Positions 24,972 to 33,089 of a stretch of 64,000 nucleotides of DNA are shown one piece after another. The notes beneath the pieces are model-generated. The model was not told where the DNA came from and did no database searches. It saw nothing but the letters and a program-made list of their open reading frames with translations. The stretch comes from Conexibacter woesei Iso977N. GTDB taxonomy: Bacteria; Actinomycetota; Thermoleophilia; Solirubrobacterales; Solirubrobacteraceae. The stretch lies in contig NZ_AUKG01000002.1 of the NCBI RefSeq assembly GCF_000424625.1, positions 1,736,001 through 1,800,000 of the forward strand, written 5' to 3'. The number at the start of each line of letters is the position of its first letter. The first letter of the stretch is position 1. The position numbers and the translations under genes are program-made.

Positions 24972-26285
24972 ATGCGTCGCTTCCTCCTCATCGCCCTCCT
25001 CACGCTCGTCGTGGTGCCCGCTGCGGGGGCGGCGACCTGGAGCGCGCCGCAGACGGTCTCGAAGGCCCACGAGTTCGTGGGGCCGGTGATCACGACGACG
25101 AGCTTCGACGGGTCGGCGGTCGCGGTCTGGCCGTGGCAGGACAACGTCGGCAACGACGCCGTCGGCGGCTGGGCCGAGGCGGCGCGGCCGTCGTCGCTGA
25201 CCCCCGTGGGCTTCGGCGCCGAGCGCACCGCGCCGGACGGGACGGCGCAGATCGGCGCGTTCGCCAAATCGCAGGTGCTGGCGATCTCCGAGCAGGCCAC
25301 CGGCCACCCCGGTCCGACCGGGGCGATCTTGTATGACATCGTCGCGTCGTTCGCCACCGTCGGCGGCGGCTTCAACAGCGCGCGGCGGCTGGCGACCGCG
25401 CCGGTGCTCGGCCAACCGCAGCTCGCGACCTCCGGCTCGACGGCGCTCGTCACGTGGGTCGAGGTCACGAGGACGTCGAGCGGCGGGATCCGGCGCGTCG
25501 TCCGCGCGATCGACCGCCGCAACGGCGCCTGGGGCAAGGCCTACACCTTGAGCGGCACCGGGCGGGCGAACACGCTGACCGCGGCGGCGTCCACCAACGG
25601 CGACCAGGTCGTCGCCTTCGACCGCGACGGCAAGGTCCTCGTGCGCGTGCGCCGCCACGGGCACTCGTGGGGCTCGATCACGACGCTCGCCACCCAGAAC
25701 GGCAGCACGCAGTGGCAGCTGGCCGCCGCCATCGATGCGCGCGGCCAGGTCCGGGTCGTGTGGCGCCGCCACCAGCTGGGCCGCAGCGGCGTCCCGGGGA
25801 TCCAGGCGATCGAGACCGCAGCGCGCCTCGTCGGGCGTACGACGTTCACGAAGGCGCAGACGATCGCGGCCAACGGCGCCTCGAGCTTCCGCCTGACGTC
25901 GATCCCCCAGGGCTGGGCCGTCGCCGACGTCGAGCACGACCAGCCGATCCTCCACCGCACCACCGGCGGGTCGCAGTTCATCGGCGGCCAGGCCGCCGCG
26001 CCCGCCCAGTCGGGGACCCGCGGCGCCGACGTCACCTGGTCCTCCGTCGGCGGGATCACCGTCGCGTGGGTCCAGCCGCTGAACAACCTGACCGACGGGA
26101 TCGCCCGCTCCGCCAGCTACGAGAACGGCGCCTGGAGCACGGTCGAGGACGTCTCGCCCGCCGAGACCGTCCACGACGTCCGGCTCGTCACCGACGCACG
26201 CGCAGGCCAGCCCGTCGCCATCTGGACCGCCCGCCCCTCCGGGCAGCCGCCCTCCCTCGTGCGCTCCGCCACGCGCCGCCCGTGA
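24972..26285 (+). CDS. Large secreted protein, probable beta-propeller-like
   Basis: 437 residues. Signal peptide at 1-20 (MRRFLLIALLTLVVVPAAGA). The mature part is made of about six repeats, each with a W at a fixed place and short strands such as TALVTWVEVTR, GQVRVVWRRH, GGITVAWVQPL and GQPVAIWTARP. Such V-x-W strand repeats suggest a propeller or sialidase-like fold; the Asp-box motif is not seen. No catalytic residues can be named. There is no Shine-Dalgarno upstream, only a TTCAAT 6 nt before the start. A free extracellular protein is the best guess. Next downstream is the kinase gene at 26355. Confidence 0.6.
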   Translation: MRRFLLIALLTLVVVPAAGAATWSAPQTVSKAHEFVGPVITTTSFDGSAVAVWPWQDNVGNDAVGGWAEAARPSSLTPVGFGAERTAPDGTAQIGAFAKSQVLAISEQATGHPGPTGAILYDIVASFATVGGGFNSARRLATAPVLGQPQLATSGSTALVTWVEVTRTSSGGIRRVVRAIDRRNGAWGKAYTLSGTGRANTLTAAASTNGDQVVAFDRDGKVLVRVRRHGHSWGSITTLATQNGSTQWQLAAAIDARGQVRVVWRRHQLGRSGVPGIQAIETAARLVGRTTFTKAQTIAANGASSFRLTSIPQGWAVADVEHDQPILHRTTGGSQFIGGQAAAPAQSGTRGADVTWSSVGGITVAWVQPLNNLTDGIARSASYENGAWSTVEDVSPAETVHDVRLVTDARAGQPVAIWTARPSGQPPSLVRSATRRP

Positions 26286-26354
26286 CAAACGTCACGTCCA
26301 ACTGAGGAGCGACCGCACCTGGCGCTCCGCCGCCCCGAGGGGGACCATCCGTCC

Positions 26355-27548
26355 ATGCTGTTCCCCTTCAACCGCCAGACTTCCAGTGTGAGCGCGCAGC
26401 AGTGCCCACCAGCGGAGCCGGGACTGATCGTCGTCCCCAGGCGTGGCCAGTGGGCCATGCTGGTCTCGCTCGTCTTCTTCGTCGGGCCGGTGCAGGGCGC
26501 CTTCGCCGGGCTGCCGACCGGGCGCCTGATCGCCACGCTCGTGCTCGCCGTCGCGTTCATCGCCGTCTACTGGCGGACGATGGTCGGCGGCTGGGTCATC
26601 CAGGACCGCCGCGCCGACGACGAGCTCAGCGCGCCGCTGCTGCTCGCCGGCCTCGGCGCGCTCGCGCTGGCCCTGAGCCTCGTCGGCGGCGCGGACTGGT
26701 GCGGCATCTGGTGCTTCGTCGGCGCCGCGCTCGGCCTGCGCATGCCCCGCCACCTCGCGATCCCGCTGCTGTTCGTCGCCGCCGCGCTGTCGGCCGCGAC
26801 GGTCTCGCTCGGCGGCGTCGACGACGCCTCGGCGCCGATCTCGCTCTTCATCGTCACGATCGGCGTCGGGATGCTCACCGGCGGCTTCCGCCGCCTGCGC
26901 GTCGTCGGCAACGAGCTCAACCAGGCCCGCGACGAGATCGGCCGCCTCGCGGTCGCCGACGAGCGCCTGCGCTTCGCCCGCGACCTGCACGACCTCCTGG
27001 GCCACTCGCTCAGCGTGATCGCGCTGAAGTCCGAGCTGGCCAACCGCCTGATCCAGGACCGCCCGGACCAGGCCGCCGAGCACATGCGCGACATCGAGGC
27101 CGTCACGCGCCGTGCGCTGTCGGAGGTCCGCGAGGCCGTCGCCGGCTACCGCAGGCCGCTGCTGCACGCCGAGCTGGCGGGCGCGCGCTCGACGCTGACC
27201 GCCGCCGGGATCGACGTCGACGCCGGCGCCCCGCCCGCCGTCGAGCTGCCGCCGGACGCCGAGGCCGTGCTGGCCTGGGCGGTCCGCGAGGGTGCGACGA
27301 ACGTCCTGCGCCACTCCGAGGCCAGCAGGGTCCGGATCTCCTTCGACGTCACCCGCGACGACGCCACGCTCACGCTCACCGACGACGGCCGCGCGTGCCC
27401 GGACGCCCAGAGCGCGTCCGACGGCACCGGCCTCGCGGGCCTGGCCGAGCGCGTCGCCCGCGTCCGCGGCCGCCTCGACGCGGCACCGCGCGACGACGGC
27501 GACGGCTTCCGCCTGCACGTCACGGTCCCGCTGGAGGTCGCGTCGTGA
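26355..27548 (+). CDS. NarL-type sensor histidine kinase (HisKA_3)
   Basis: 397 residues. Five or six hydrophobic segments at about 30-165 form the membrane sensor. A coiled linker (NELNQARDEIGRLAVADERLR) leads to the HisKA_3 H-box ARDLHDLLGHSLSVIALKSE with phospho-His near 215. The compact HATPase has GATNVLRHSEASRVRISF (N box), LTDDGRA and DGTGLAGLAERVARVRG (G boxes). The layout is like DesK-type kinases. The stop overlaps the partner response regulator by 4 bp (GTGA). The stimulus is unknown. Translation likely uses the GAGGGGGA about 10 nt upstream. Confidence 0.9.
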   Translation: MLFPFNRQTSSVSAQQCPPAEPGLIVVPRRGQWAMLVSLVFFVGPVQGAFAGLPTGRLIATLVLAVAFIAVYWRTMVGGWVIQDRRADDELSAPLLLAGLGALALALSLVGGADWCGIWCFVGAALGLRMPRHLAIPLLFVAAALSAATVSLGGVDDASAPISLFIVTIGVGMLTGGFRRLRVVGNELNQARDEIGRLAVADERLRFARDLHDLLGHSLSVIALKSELANRLIQDRPDQAAEHMRDIEAVTRRALSEVREAVAGYRRPLLHAELAGARSTLTAAGIDVDAGAPPAVELPPDAEAVLAWAVREGATNVLRHSEASRVRISFDVTRDDATLTLTDDGRACPDAQSASDGTGLAGLAERVARVRGRLDAAPRDDGDGFRLHVTVPLEVAS

Positions 27549-28150
27549 TCCGCGTGCTGATCGCCGAGGACCAGGCGATGGTGCGCGGCGCGCTCGCGTC
27601 GCTGCTGCAGCTCGAGGGCGACCTCGAGGTCGTCGCGGAGGTCGCGCGCGGCGACGAGGTGCTGACCGCGACGCGCGACGCCGCGCCCGACGTCGCCCTC
27701 CTGGACATCGAGATGCCCGGCGGCGACGGCCTGACCGCTGCCGGTCAGCTTGCCGACGCGCTGCCCGACGTGCGTGTCGTGATCCTGACGACCTTCGGCC
27801 GCCCGGGCTACCTGCGCCGGGCCATGGAGTCCGGCGCGCGCGGGTTCGTCCTCAAGGACGCGCCCGCATCCGAGCTGGCGACCGCGATCCGGCGCGTGAT
27901 GGCCGGCGAGCGTGTGCTGGACCCGGCGCTGGCCGCGGCCGCCCTGGCGGAGGGCGAGAGCCCGCTGACGCCGAGGGAGACGCAGGTCCTGGGCGCGGCC
28001 CGCGGCGGCGCGCCCGTCGCGGATCTGGCCGGGCGCCTGCACCTGTCCGCAGGGACGGTGCGCAACTACCTGTCGAGTGCGATGCAGAAGCTCGGAGCCC
28101 ATTCACGGGCCGAGGCTGTTCGAGTGGCGGAGGACAAGGGATGGCTGTAA
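27545..28150 (+). CDS. NarL/LuxR-family response regulator
   Basis: 201 residues, GTG start coupled to the kinase stop. Receiver domain 1-120: acidic AEDQAMV near 7-13, phospho-Asp 54 (ALLDIEMPGGDGL), Thr (VVILTTFGRPGY) and Lys (GFVLKDAPASELA). C-terminal LuxR HTH about 138-197 (SPLTPRETQVLGAARGG, VADLAGRLHLSAGTVRNYLS, QKLGAHSRAEAVRVAEDKGW). This is DesR-like, matching the DesK-like kinase. All key residues are present. The sigma/zinc-finger fusion gene begins 50 bp after the stop. Confidence 0.93.
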   Translation: MIRVLIAEDQAMVRGALASLLQLEGDLEVVAEVARGDEVLTATRDAAPDVALLDIEMPGGDGLTAAGQLADALPDVRVVILTTFGRPGYLRRAMESGARGFVLKDAPASELATAIRRVMAGERVLDPALAAAALAEGESPLTPRETQVLGAARGGAPVADLAGRLHLSAGTVRNYLSSAMQKLGAHSRAEAVRVAEDKGWL

Positions 28151-28186
28151 CCGACGGATTGGAATACGTGCCGCTGGATGGCCGAC

Positions 28187-28192
28187 TAGGGT
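28187..28192 (+). promoter_or_regulatory. -10-like hexamer before the sigma/zinc-finger gene
   Basis: TAGGGT, 8 nt before ATG 28201. Confidence 0.5.
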
Positions 28193-28200
28193 CCACGGCG

Positions 28201-29427
28201 ATGGAAGGAAGCGGGAACGGGGGCGTGACGCCCGAGGGCGTGCGTGCGGGCGACCGCATGGCGCTGCAAGGGCTGGTCGATCGCCGCGGGCCGGCGGTGA
28301 TCGCGTTCTGCACGCAGGTCTGCGGGCCGCAGAACGCCGATCGCGCGGCCGCCGAGGCGTTCGCGCGCTTCCGGGCCGCGGTGCGCGCCGCGCCGGACCT
28401 CGGGGCGCTCGACCCGGAGACGCTGCTGCGCGGGGCCACGCGCCATGCCGCGGCGTCGCTGGCGCGCCAGCCGTCGGGCCCACCGCCGCACGGCAGGCTG
28501 AGGTCGCGCGGGACCCAGACGTGCGAGCACGTCCCGACGATGCTCGCCGCGCGGGCCAACGGGGCGCTGGGCTCGGCCGACCTGGACCGGCTCGCACGCC
28601 ACCTGGAGCGCTGCGAGCGCTGCGACGCGCTCGGAGAGATCTTCCGGCGCGCCGAGCTGGCCTACCAGGACCCGGTCGTCGACACGCTCGGGACCGACAC
28701 GTCGTCGGTCCTGCTCGACGCGCTGCTCGCCGTTCCGGGCGATCCCTACGCGGTCGCCCCGGCGCCCGCCGCGGGCGCGGCCGCGCCGGCCGAGGTGCTG
28801 ACCGGCGCGTTCCCGGCGCTGCCGGACCTGGACGACGAGGTGCCGGTGGAAGTGGCGCCGCCGGTCGTCGTCCCGGAGCCCGAGCCGGTCGCCGAGGTCG
28901 CGGAGGCCGAGCTGGAGCTGGTCCCCGCCGCCGAGCCCGAGCTCGCGGAGGTCGCTGAGCCCGAGGCCGAGGCCCCGGAGCTCGACGCCGCGCCGCTGGA
29001 CGAGGCCGACGCCGACCTCGGCCTGACGATGGAGTGGGACAACGAGCTCCCGCCGCTCGAGCCCGAGGAGGAGTACCACGAGGCCGAGCCGGAGCCCGGA
29101 TCGGTCCTGACCGGCGGGACGAAGGTCAGGCGCACGGCCCCGCGGCCGCTGGTGATCCTGCTGCCGCTGCTGCTGGTCGTGGCGATCGCCGCGGGCGCCG
29201 CCGCCGTGGCCGGCGTGTTCTCGGGCGACACCTCGACGCCCGCGATCTCCAAGCCGCCGGCGCCGCACGTCCAGGCCCCGGTCACGACGCCGCTGCCGAT
29301 CAGGATCAGGCACAGGCCCGCGGCCTCGACCGCGACGCCGAGCACCACCGCCGCGACGGGCACGAGCACCGGCGCGACGAGCGGGACCGCGGCGAGCGAC
29401 GGCACCGCGAGCACGACCGTTCCGTAG
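28201..29427 (+). CDS. Sigma-region-2/zinc-finger/membrane fusion protein
   Basis: 408 residues. Residues about 18-90 read like sigma-70 region 2 (ALQGLVDRRGPAVIAFCTQV, NADRAAAEAFARFRAAVRA, LLRGATRHAAASLAR). No region 4 follows. Instead a zinc anti-sigma motif lies at 108-141: C108, H134, C138, C141 (HLERCERC, HxxxCxxC). Next are an acidic Pro/Glu/Ala/Val-rich linker (about 175-300), a TM (about 318-340) and a Thr/Ser-rich outer tail. It thus joins a sigma-like and an anti-sigma-like part in one anchored chain. An in-frame ATG at 28141 with GGAGG 7 nt before it is an alternative start; 28201 was preferred for the TAGGGT hexamer. Function uncertain; a membrane-bound regulator is inference. Confidence 0.6.
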   Translation: MEGSGNGGVTPEGVRAGDRMALQGLVDRRGPAVIAFCTQVCGPQNADRAAAEAFARFRAAVRAAPDLGALDPETLLRGATRHAAASLARQPSGPPPHGRLRSRGTQTCEHVPTMLAARANGALGSADLDRLARHLERCERCDALGEIFRRAELAYQDPVVDTLGTDTSSVLLDALLAVPGDPYAVAPAPAAGAAAPAEVLTGAFPALPDLDDEVPVEVAPPVVVPEPEPVAEVAEAELELVPAAEPELAEVAEPEAEAPELDAAPLDEADADLGLTMEWDNELPPLEPEEEYHEAEPEPGSVLTGGTKVRRTAPRPLVILLPLLLVVAIAAGAAAVAGVFSGDTSTPAISKPPAPHVQAPVTTPLPIRIRHRPAASTATPSTTAATGTSTGATSGTAASDGTASTTVP

Positions 29428-29454
29428 GACGTCCTGCAACATGAAGGCGTTGGT

Positions 29455-29482
29455 CGCGGGCCGCCCTGGAGGGCGGCCCGCG
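29455..29482 (+). terminator. 12-bp hairpin terminator
   Basis: Perfect stem 29455-29466 / 29471-29482 (CGCGGGCCGCCC) with TGGA loop, 28 bp past the stop at 29427. No T-run. Confidence 0.75.
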
Positions 29483-29488
29483 GTCGTT

Positions 29489-29536
29489 CCGGACTCGCGA
29501 GTCCGGTTCGCGGTACCGTTCCGGACCTCGAAGTCC
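29489..29536. promoter_or_regulatory. Paired palindromic operator of the TetR gene
   Basis: A perfect 18-bp palindrome at 29489-29506 (centre TCGCGA) and a second, imperfect one at 29523-29536 (GGACCTCGAAGTCC). Both have GGAC...GTCC arms and centres 32 bp apart, about three helix turns. They lie between the terminator and the TetR start at 29546. Confidence 0.6.
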
Positions 29537-29545
29537 ACTTCCCCC

Positions 29546-30136
29546 ATGTCGACCCAGACCCCCACGTCCCTCCCCGCCCTGCCCCGCCGTGCCGACGCGC
29601 GCCGCAACCGCGAGCGCGTGATCGCCGCCGCGGGCGCGGTCTTCGCCGAGCGCGGCATGGACGCCGGCGTCCCGGAGATCGCGCAGCGCGCCGGGGTCGG
29701 CAAGGCGACCGTCTACCGCTCGTTCCCGTCCAAGGAGCACCTCGTCGCCGCCGTGGCGTGCGAGCGCCTGGAGTGGATCACCGACGTCACGACCGCCGCG
29801 CTGCTGCGCGACGACGCGGGTGCCGCCTTCGGCGACGTCGTCGTCGCGATCGCCGAGCAGCAGGCCACCGACTGCGCCGTCGCCGGTGCTCTCGCCGCCG
29901 ACATCGACCTGCCCGAGCTGCACGCCGCCCGCGCGACCACGCAGGCCGCGCTGGAGTCCCTCGTCGACCGCGGCCGCGCCACCGGCGAGCTCCGCGCCGA
30001 CGCCACCGCCGAAGAGCTCCGCGTCCTCTTCACCGGCATGTCCCAGGTCCTCCGCGCCGACACCGTCCGCGACCCCACGACCTGGCGCCGCTACGGCCGC
30101 CTCGTCGCCGACGCGCTCCGCAACCCTCAGCGGTAG
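29546..30136 (+). CDS. TetR-family regulator, probably autoregulated
   Basis: 196 residues. HTH at about 15-62 (RRNRERVIAAAGAVFAERGM, VPEIAQRAGVGKATVYRSFP, SKEHLVAAV), then the helical dimer/ligand domain (TDCAVAGALAADIDLPELHA, RATGELRADATAEELRVLFT). This fits the TetR C-terminal subfamily often called SbtR-like. Start ATG 29546 gives the usual lead of about 14 residues; longer in-frame starts upstream would run through the palindromes. Two operator-like palindromes lie directly upstream. Its last 10 bp overlap the convergent small membrane gene. The ligand and other targets are unknown. Confidence 0.9.
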   Translation: MSTQTPTSLPALPRRADARRNRERVIAAAGAVFAERGMDAGVPEIAQRAGVGKATVYRSFPSKEHLVAAVACERLEWITDVTTAALLRDDAGAAFGDVVVAIAEQQATDCAVAGALAADIDLPELHAARATTQAALESLVDRGRATGELRADATAEELRVLFTGMSQVLRADTVRDPTTWRRYGRLVADALRNPQR

Positions 30137-30396
30137 TCGCCAGGCTCCTTCGACGGCGGCCAGCCGGTCGCCCGGAAGCGCCCGGTCGGCGTCGCGCGCA
30201 ACGGGTTGGGACCTTCCACCGCTGGGCTCTCAGGCGGCGGCCTCCGGAACGCGACAGCGGTCCACACCAGCCCGGCGACGATCCACATCCCCCACATCGA
30301 CGGGTCGCCGCCGAGCGCGAGTCTCAGCGTGCCCAAGACGATGTAGAACAGCGCGAGCGCGAGCGTCCAGGGTCGATGCACCCTCATCGAGGGCAT
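30127..30396 (-). CDS. Small membrane protein with PSKEPGDYR tail
   Basis: 89 residues: two close TM helices (about 10-45) and a Pro-rich basic C-terminus ending PPSKEPGDYR. The same ending (WPSKEPDDYR) is found in the unrelated-looking small membrane protein at 45664-45894, so the tail is probably a real shared element. The gene follows pdxT on the same strand by 4 bp and may be cotranscribed. The last three codons overlap the convergent TetR gene. Function unknown. An internal ATG at 30387 is also possible. Confidence 0.62.
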   Translation of the reverse strand: MPSMRVHRPWTLALALFYIVLGTLRLALGGDPSMWGMWIVAGLVWTAVAFRRPPPESPAVEGPNPLRATPTGRFRATGWPPSKEPGDYR

Positions 30397-30400
30397 CAGC

Positions 30401-30985
30401 CTACTGGCGCGACGCCGCTACGTGCTCGCGCACCTGCGCGAGGAACTGCTCGTGCAGCCGGCGCTCGCCGGACAGCTCGGGGTGGAAGGCCACCACCGTG
30501 ATGTTGCCTTCGCGGGCGGCGACACCGTGGCCGTCGACGTCGGCGAGGATCTCGACGCCGGCGCCGTGCTCGGCGATCCAGGGCGCGCGGATGAACACCG
30601 CGTGGACGGGCTCGTCGAGGTCCGGGAACTCCAGATCCGCCTCGAAGGACCGGATCTGGCGCCCGAACGCGTTGCGTGTCGCGACGATGTCCATCAGCCC
30701 GAGGTGCTCGCGGTCGAGCATGATCAGCCCGGCGCACGTCCCGAGCACGGGCACGCCGCGGTCGCGGATCAGCGCCGTGAGCGGCTCGGCGAGCCCCTCG
30801 CGTGCGATCCCCAGCGTCATCGTGGTGGACTCGCCGCCGGGCATGACCAATCCGTCCAACCCCTCGAGGTCGGCGACGGTCCGGACCTCGCGCGTCTCCG
30901 CGCCGAGGTCCCGGAGCATCCTGGCGTGCGCGTCGAACCCGCCCTGCAGGGCGAGCACGCCGACGAGCACGTCACCTTCCGTCAA
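30401..30985 (-). CDS. pdxT: Pyridoxal 5'-phosphate synthase glutaminase subunit PdxT
   Basis: 194 residues from TTG 30985 (GTG at 30970 is a credible shorter start). Class I glutaminase that feeds ammonia to PdxS: oxyanion-loop PGGESTT near 49-55, nucleophile C84 (VLGTCAGLIML), and H168/E170 (AFHPELSGE), so the triad is complete. It lies 9 bp after pdxS on the same strand, the standard pdxST pair for the deoxyxylulose-independent vitamin B6 route. Confidence 0.95.
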   Translation of the reverse strand: MTEGDVLVGVLALQGGFDAHARMLRDLGAETREVRTVADLEGLDGLVMPGGESTTMTLGIAREGLAEPLTALIRDRGVPVLGTCAGLIMLDREHLGLMDIVATRNAFGRQIRSFEADLEFPDLDEPVHAVFIRAPWIAEHGAGVEILADVDGHGVAAREGNITVVAFHPELSGERRLHEQFLAQVREHVAASRQ

Positions 30986-30994
30986 GTGCGGTGC

Positions 30995-31879
30995 CTACCA
31001 GCCGCGGTTCGCGAGAACCTGCGACTCGTCCAGCTTGCGCGCCTCCAGCGAGGCCATCGCGGCACCCAGGCCGGTCGAAGCGGCCGCGACCCGCTCGGGG
31101 TCGTTGAAGTGCGTGGCGGCCTCGACGACCGCGCGGGCCATCTTCTCCGGGTTGGAGGACTTGAAGATCCCCGACCCGACGAACACCGACTCGGCGCCCA
31201 GCTGCATCATCAACGAGGCATCCGCAGGGGTCGCGATCCCGCCCGCGCTGAACAGCGGGACCGGCAGCCTGCCCGCCTGCGCGACGCCGCGCACGATGTC
31301 GTACGGCGCCTGCAGCTCCTTGGCGGCGACGAACAGCTCGTCCTCCTCCAGCACGCCCAGCCGGCGGATCTCCGCGCGGATCGAGCGCATGTGGCGCACG
31401 GCCTCGACGACGTCGCCGGTGCCGGCCTCGCCCTTGGAGCGGATCATCGCCGCGCCCTCGCCGATGCGCCGCAGCGCCTCGCCGAGGTTCGTCGCGCCGC
31501 ACACGAACGGGATCCGGAACGCCCACTTGTCGATGTGGTTGGCCTCGTCGGCCGGCGTCAGGACCTCGGACTCGTCGATGTAGTCGACCTCGAGGGCCTC
31601 CAGCACCTGCGCCTCGGCGAAGTGGCCGATGCGGGCCTTGGCCATGACGGGGATCGTCACGGCCTCCTGGATGCCCTTGATCATCTGCGGGTCGCTCATG
31701 CGCGCGACCCCGCCGTCGCGGCGGATGTCGGACGGCACGCGCTCGAGCGCCATCACGGCAGCTGCGCCCGCGTCCTCAGCGATCTTCGCCTGCTCGGCGT
31801 CGACGACGTCCATGATGACGCCGCCCTTGAGCATCTCGGCCAGACCGGCCTTGACCCGGAACGTTGCTTCGTCTCGCAT
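30995..31879 (-). CDS. pdxS: Pyridoxal 5'-phosphate synthase lyase subunit PdxS
   Basis: 294 residues from ATG 31879. PdxS builds PLP from ribose-5-P, glyceraldehyde-3-P and glutamine-derived ammonia. Key residues: K81 ([10 protein letters not shown]), which forms the first imine, and K149 ([11 protein letters not shown]). Also [19 protein letters not shown] in two stretches and [20 protein letters not shown]; the TIM barrel is complete. Start chosen because TACAAT lies 8 nt upstream and the family begins about here; an upstream ATG at 31912 would add 11 residues. It heads pdxS-pdxT. Confidence 0.96.
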   Translation of the reverse strand: MRDEATFRVKAGLAEMLKGGVIMDVVDAEQAKIAEDAGAAAVMALERVPSDIRRDGGVARMSDPQMIKGIQEAVTIPVMAKARIGHFAEAQVLEALEVDYIDESEVLTPADEANHIDKWAFRIPFVCGATNLGEALRRIGEGAAMIRSKGEAGTGDVVEAVRHMRSIRAEIRRLGVLEEDELFVAAKELQAPYDIVRGVAQAGRLPVPLFSAGGIATPADASLMMQLGAESVFVGSGIFKSSNPEKMARAVVEAATHFNDPERVAAASTGLGAAMASLEARKLDESQVLANRGW

Positions 31880-31887
31880 CGCGACCC

Positions 31888-31893
31888 ATTGTA
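31888..31893 (-). promoter_or_regulatory. -10-like hexamer of pdxST
   Basis: TACAAT on the minus strand, 8 nt before the pdxS ATG at 31879; no Shine-Dalgarno. Confidence 0.5.
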
Positions 31894-31912
31894 GGGGCGC
31901 GAAGCCCTCCAC

Positions 31913-32779
31913 CTACTTCAGGCGGAAGGCTTTGATCCGATCGGCGTACTGGTCGGCATCCCGGCTGTACACACCGTACGCCAGCGCCTGCAGCGTGGAG
32001 AGCAGCGCGGTGTGCGAGCGCACGTAGGCCGGCGAGTTGCTCGAGTAGTACAGCTTGATCTGCGCGAGCTTGGCCACCTCGGACAGCGTCGCGTCGACCA
32101 CGGCCAGCGTGCCGGCCCTGCGGTGGCGCGCGAGCTTCATCGCCCGGACGACGAGCGGGTGCGGGCGCCCGGCGCTCAGACCGACGACCAGCGTGCCCTC
32201 GTCGATGCGGCCCAGGCGCGACAGCGCCTCCTGCGACGGCGACGCGACGATCTCGGCGCGCAGGTCGAGCAGCATCAGCAGGTGGCGGAAGTAGGAGGCG
32301 AAGAACGCCATCTGGTCGGTGCCGCAGACCAGGACGCGGTCGGCCCTGGCGATCGCGCCGATCGCGGCCTCGACCTCGGAGCGCGACACGCGGCGCGCGG
32401 TCTCCTCGACGTTCTGGAAGTCGGCGGCGATCGCGGTCTCGAACTCGTTCTGGTCGAGCGAGAACAGCGGCTCGGCCGACGACGCGGCCTGCCCGCCGAC
32501 CTGGCCGTTGGCGACCTTGCGGCGGTACTCCTCACGAGCGGAGTGCTGGAGCTCCGGGAAGCCCTCGAAGCCGAGCGCCTGCGAGAAGCGCACGACCGTC
32601 GACGACGACGTGTTCGCGCGGCGCGCGAGCTCCTCCGCGGTCTGGAACGCCACCTCGTCCAGGTGATCGACGATGTACTGCGCCACATCCTTCTGTGAAC
32701 GCGAGAACTCGTCGAAGCGCGCCTGGATGTAGGCGGAGAGAGTCTGGTGTCCCCGCGCCTCGTGCGGCGGGGCGGTCAT
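31913..32779 (-). CDS. MurR/RpiR-family transcriptional regulator
   Basis: 288 residues from ATG 32779. N-terminal HTH_6 (about 10-90): FSRSQKDVAQYIVDHLDEVA, then TAEELARRANTSSSTVVRFS and QALGFEGFPELQ. The SIS sugar-phosphate-binding domain runs from about 125 to 265 (RADRVLVCGTDQMAFFASYF, GTLVVGLSAGRPHPLVVRAM, AVVDATLSEVAKLA). Such regulators sense phosphosugars. Here it stands beside pdxST (which uses pentose and triose phosphates), with which it is on the same strand 33 bp upstream, so a link to B6 synthesis or sugar use is possible but unproven. An ATG at 32800 is an alternative start. Confidence 0.88.
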   Translation of the reverse strand: MTAPPHEARGHQTLSAYIQARFDEFSRSQKDVAQYIVDHLDEVAFQTAEELARRANTSSSTVVRFSQALGFEGFPELQHSAREEYRRKVANGQVGGQAASSAEPLFSLDQNEFETAIAADFQNVEETARRVSRSEVEAAIGAIARADRVLVCGTDQMAFFASYFRHLLMLLDLRAEIVASPSQEALSRLGRIDEGTLVVGLSAGRPHPLVVRAMKLARHRRAGTLAVVDATLSEVAKLAQIKLYYSSNSPAYVRSHTALLSTLQALAYGVYSRDADQYADRIKAFRLK

Positions 32780-32861
32780 GGTCGCGGACGTCCTCTTCAT
32801 GGGCGACCCGGGTTTTCGACAACCGCTCCGTGGAGTCCTCCAAATCGGGTCTCCGAAAGAG

Positions 32862-32981
32862 CGACGCGCCCGGTGTGGTGACCGGGCGCGTCGGGGAAGG
32901 GTGCGGGCCCACGCCGATTCCGCCGTGGAGGGCCCGCGAGAAGGACGGAGGCGGGGGGTATGGCGCCGAAGTCCGTCCTTC
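32862..32981. other. Three consecutive hairpins in a 310-bp intergenic region (candidate structured RNA)
   Basis: Region 32780-33089 has no gene. It holds hairpin 1 (13-bp perfect stem, 32862-32874/32881-32893, loop GTGGTG), hairpin 2 (8-bp stem GCGGGCCC, 32903-32910/32930-32937, 19-nt loop) and hairpin 3 (10-bp stem, 32940-32949/32972-32981, with an inner GGCG/CGCC). Purine-rich linkers join them. It lies between the divergent RpiR and FUSC genes. I recognise no known RNA family; operator or terminator roles are equally open. Confidence 0.5.
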
Positions 32982-33076
32982 CGGTTGGTGTTGCTCAAGA
33001 GGCTCCCCTGGTCGGCGTGCGACAGAAACCGGTGCACGAGCGTCTGTGTCCGTGAGGGAACGGCACCCGCGGCGGG

Positions 33077-33082
33077 TACGGT
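33077..33082 (+). promoter_or_regulatory. -10-like hexamer of the FUSC gene
   Basis: TACGGT, 7 nt before GTG 33090. Confidence 0.5.
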
Positions 33083-33089
33083 GGCTGGC

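Noticed and set aside
26281-26296. CGTGAC/GTCACG inverted repeat before the NarL-type kinase as an operator
   Set aside because: Only 6 bp per arm with a 4-base loop, and it overlaps the end of the preceding gene. Not enough to call.
32780-33089. RNase P RNA, SRP RNA, tmRNA or 6S RNA in the hairpin region
   Set aside because: None of the conserved cores of these RNAs is visible. It is kept only as an unassigned structured region.
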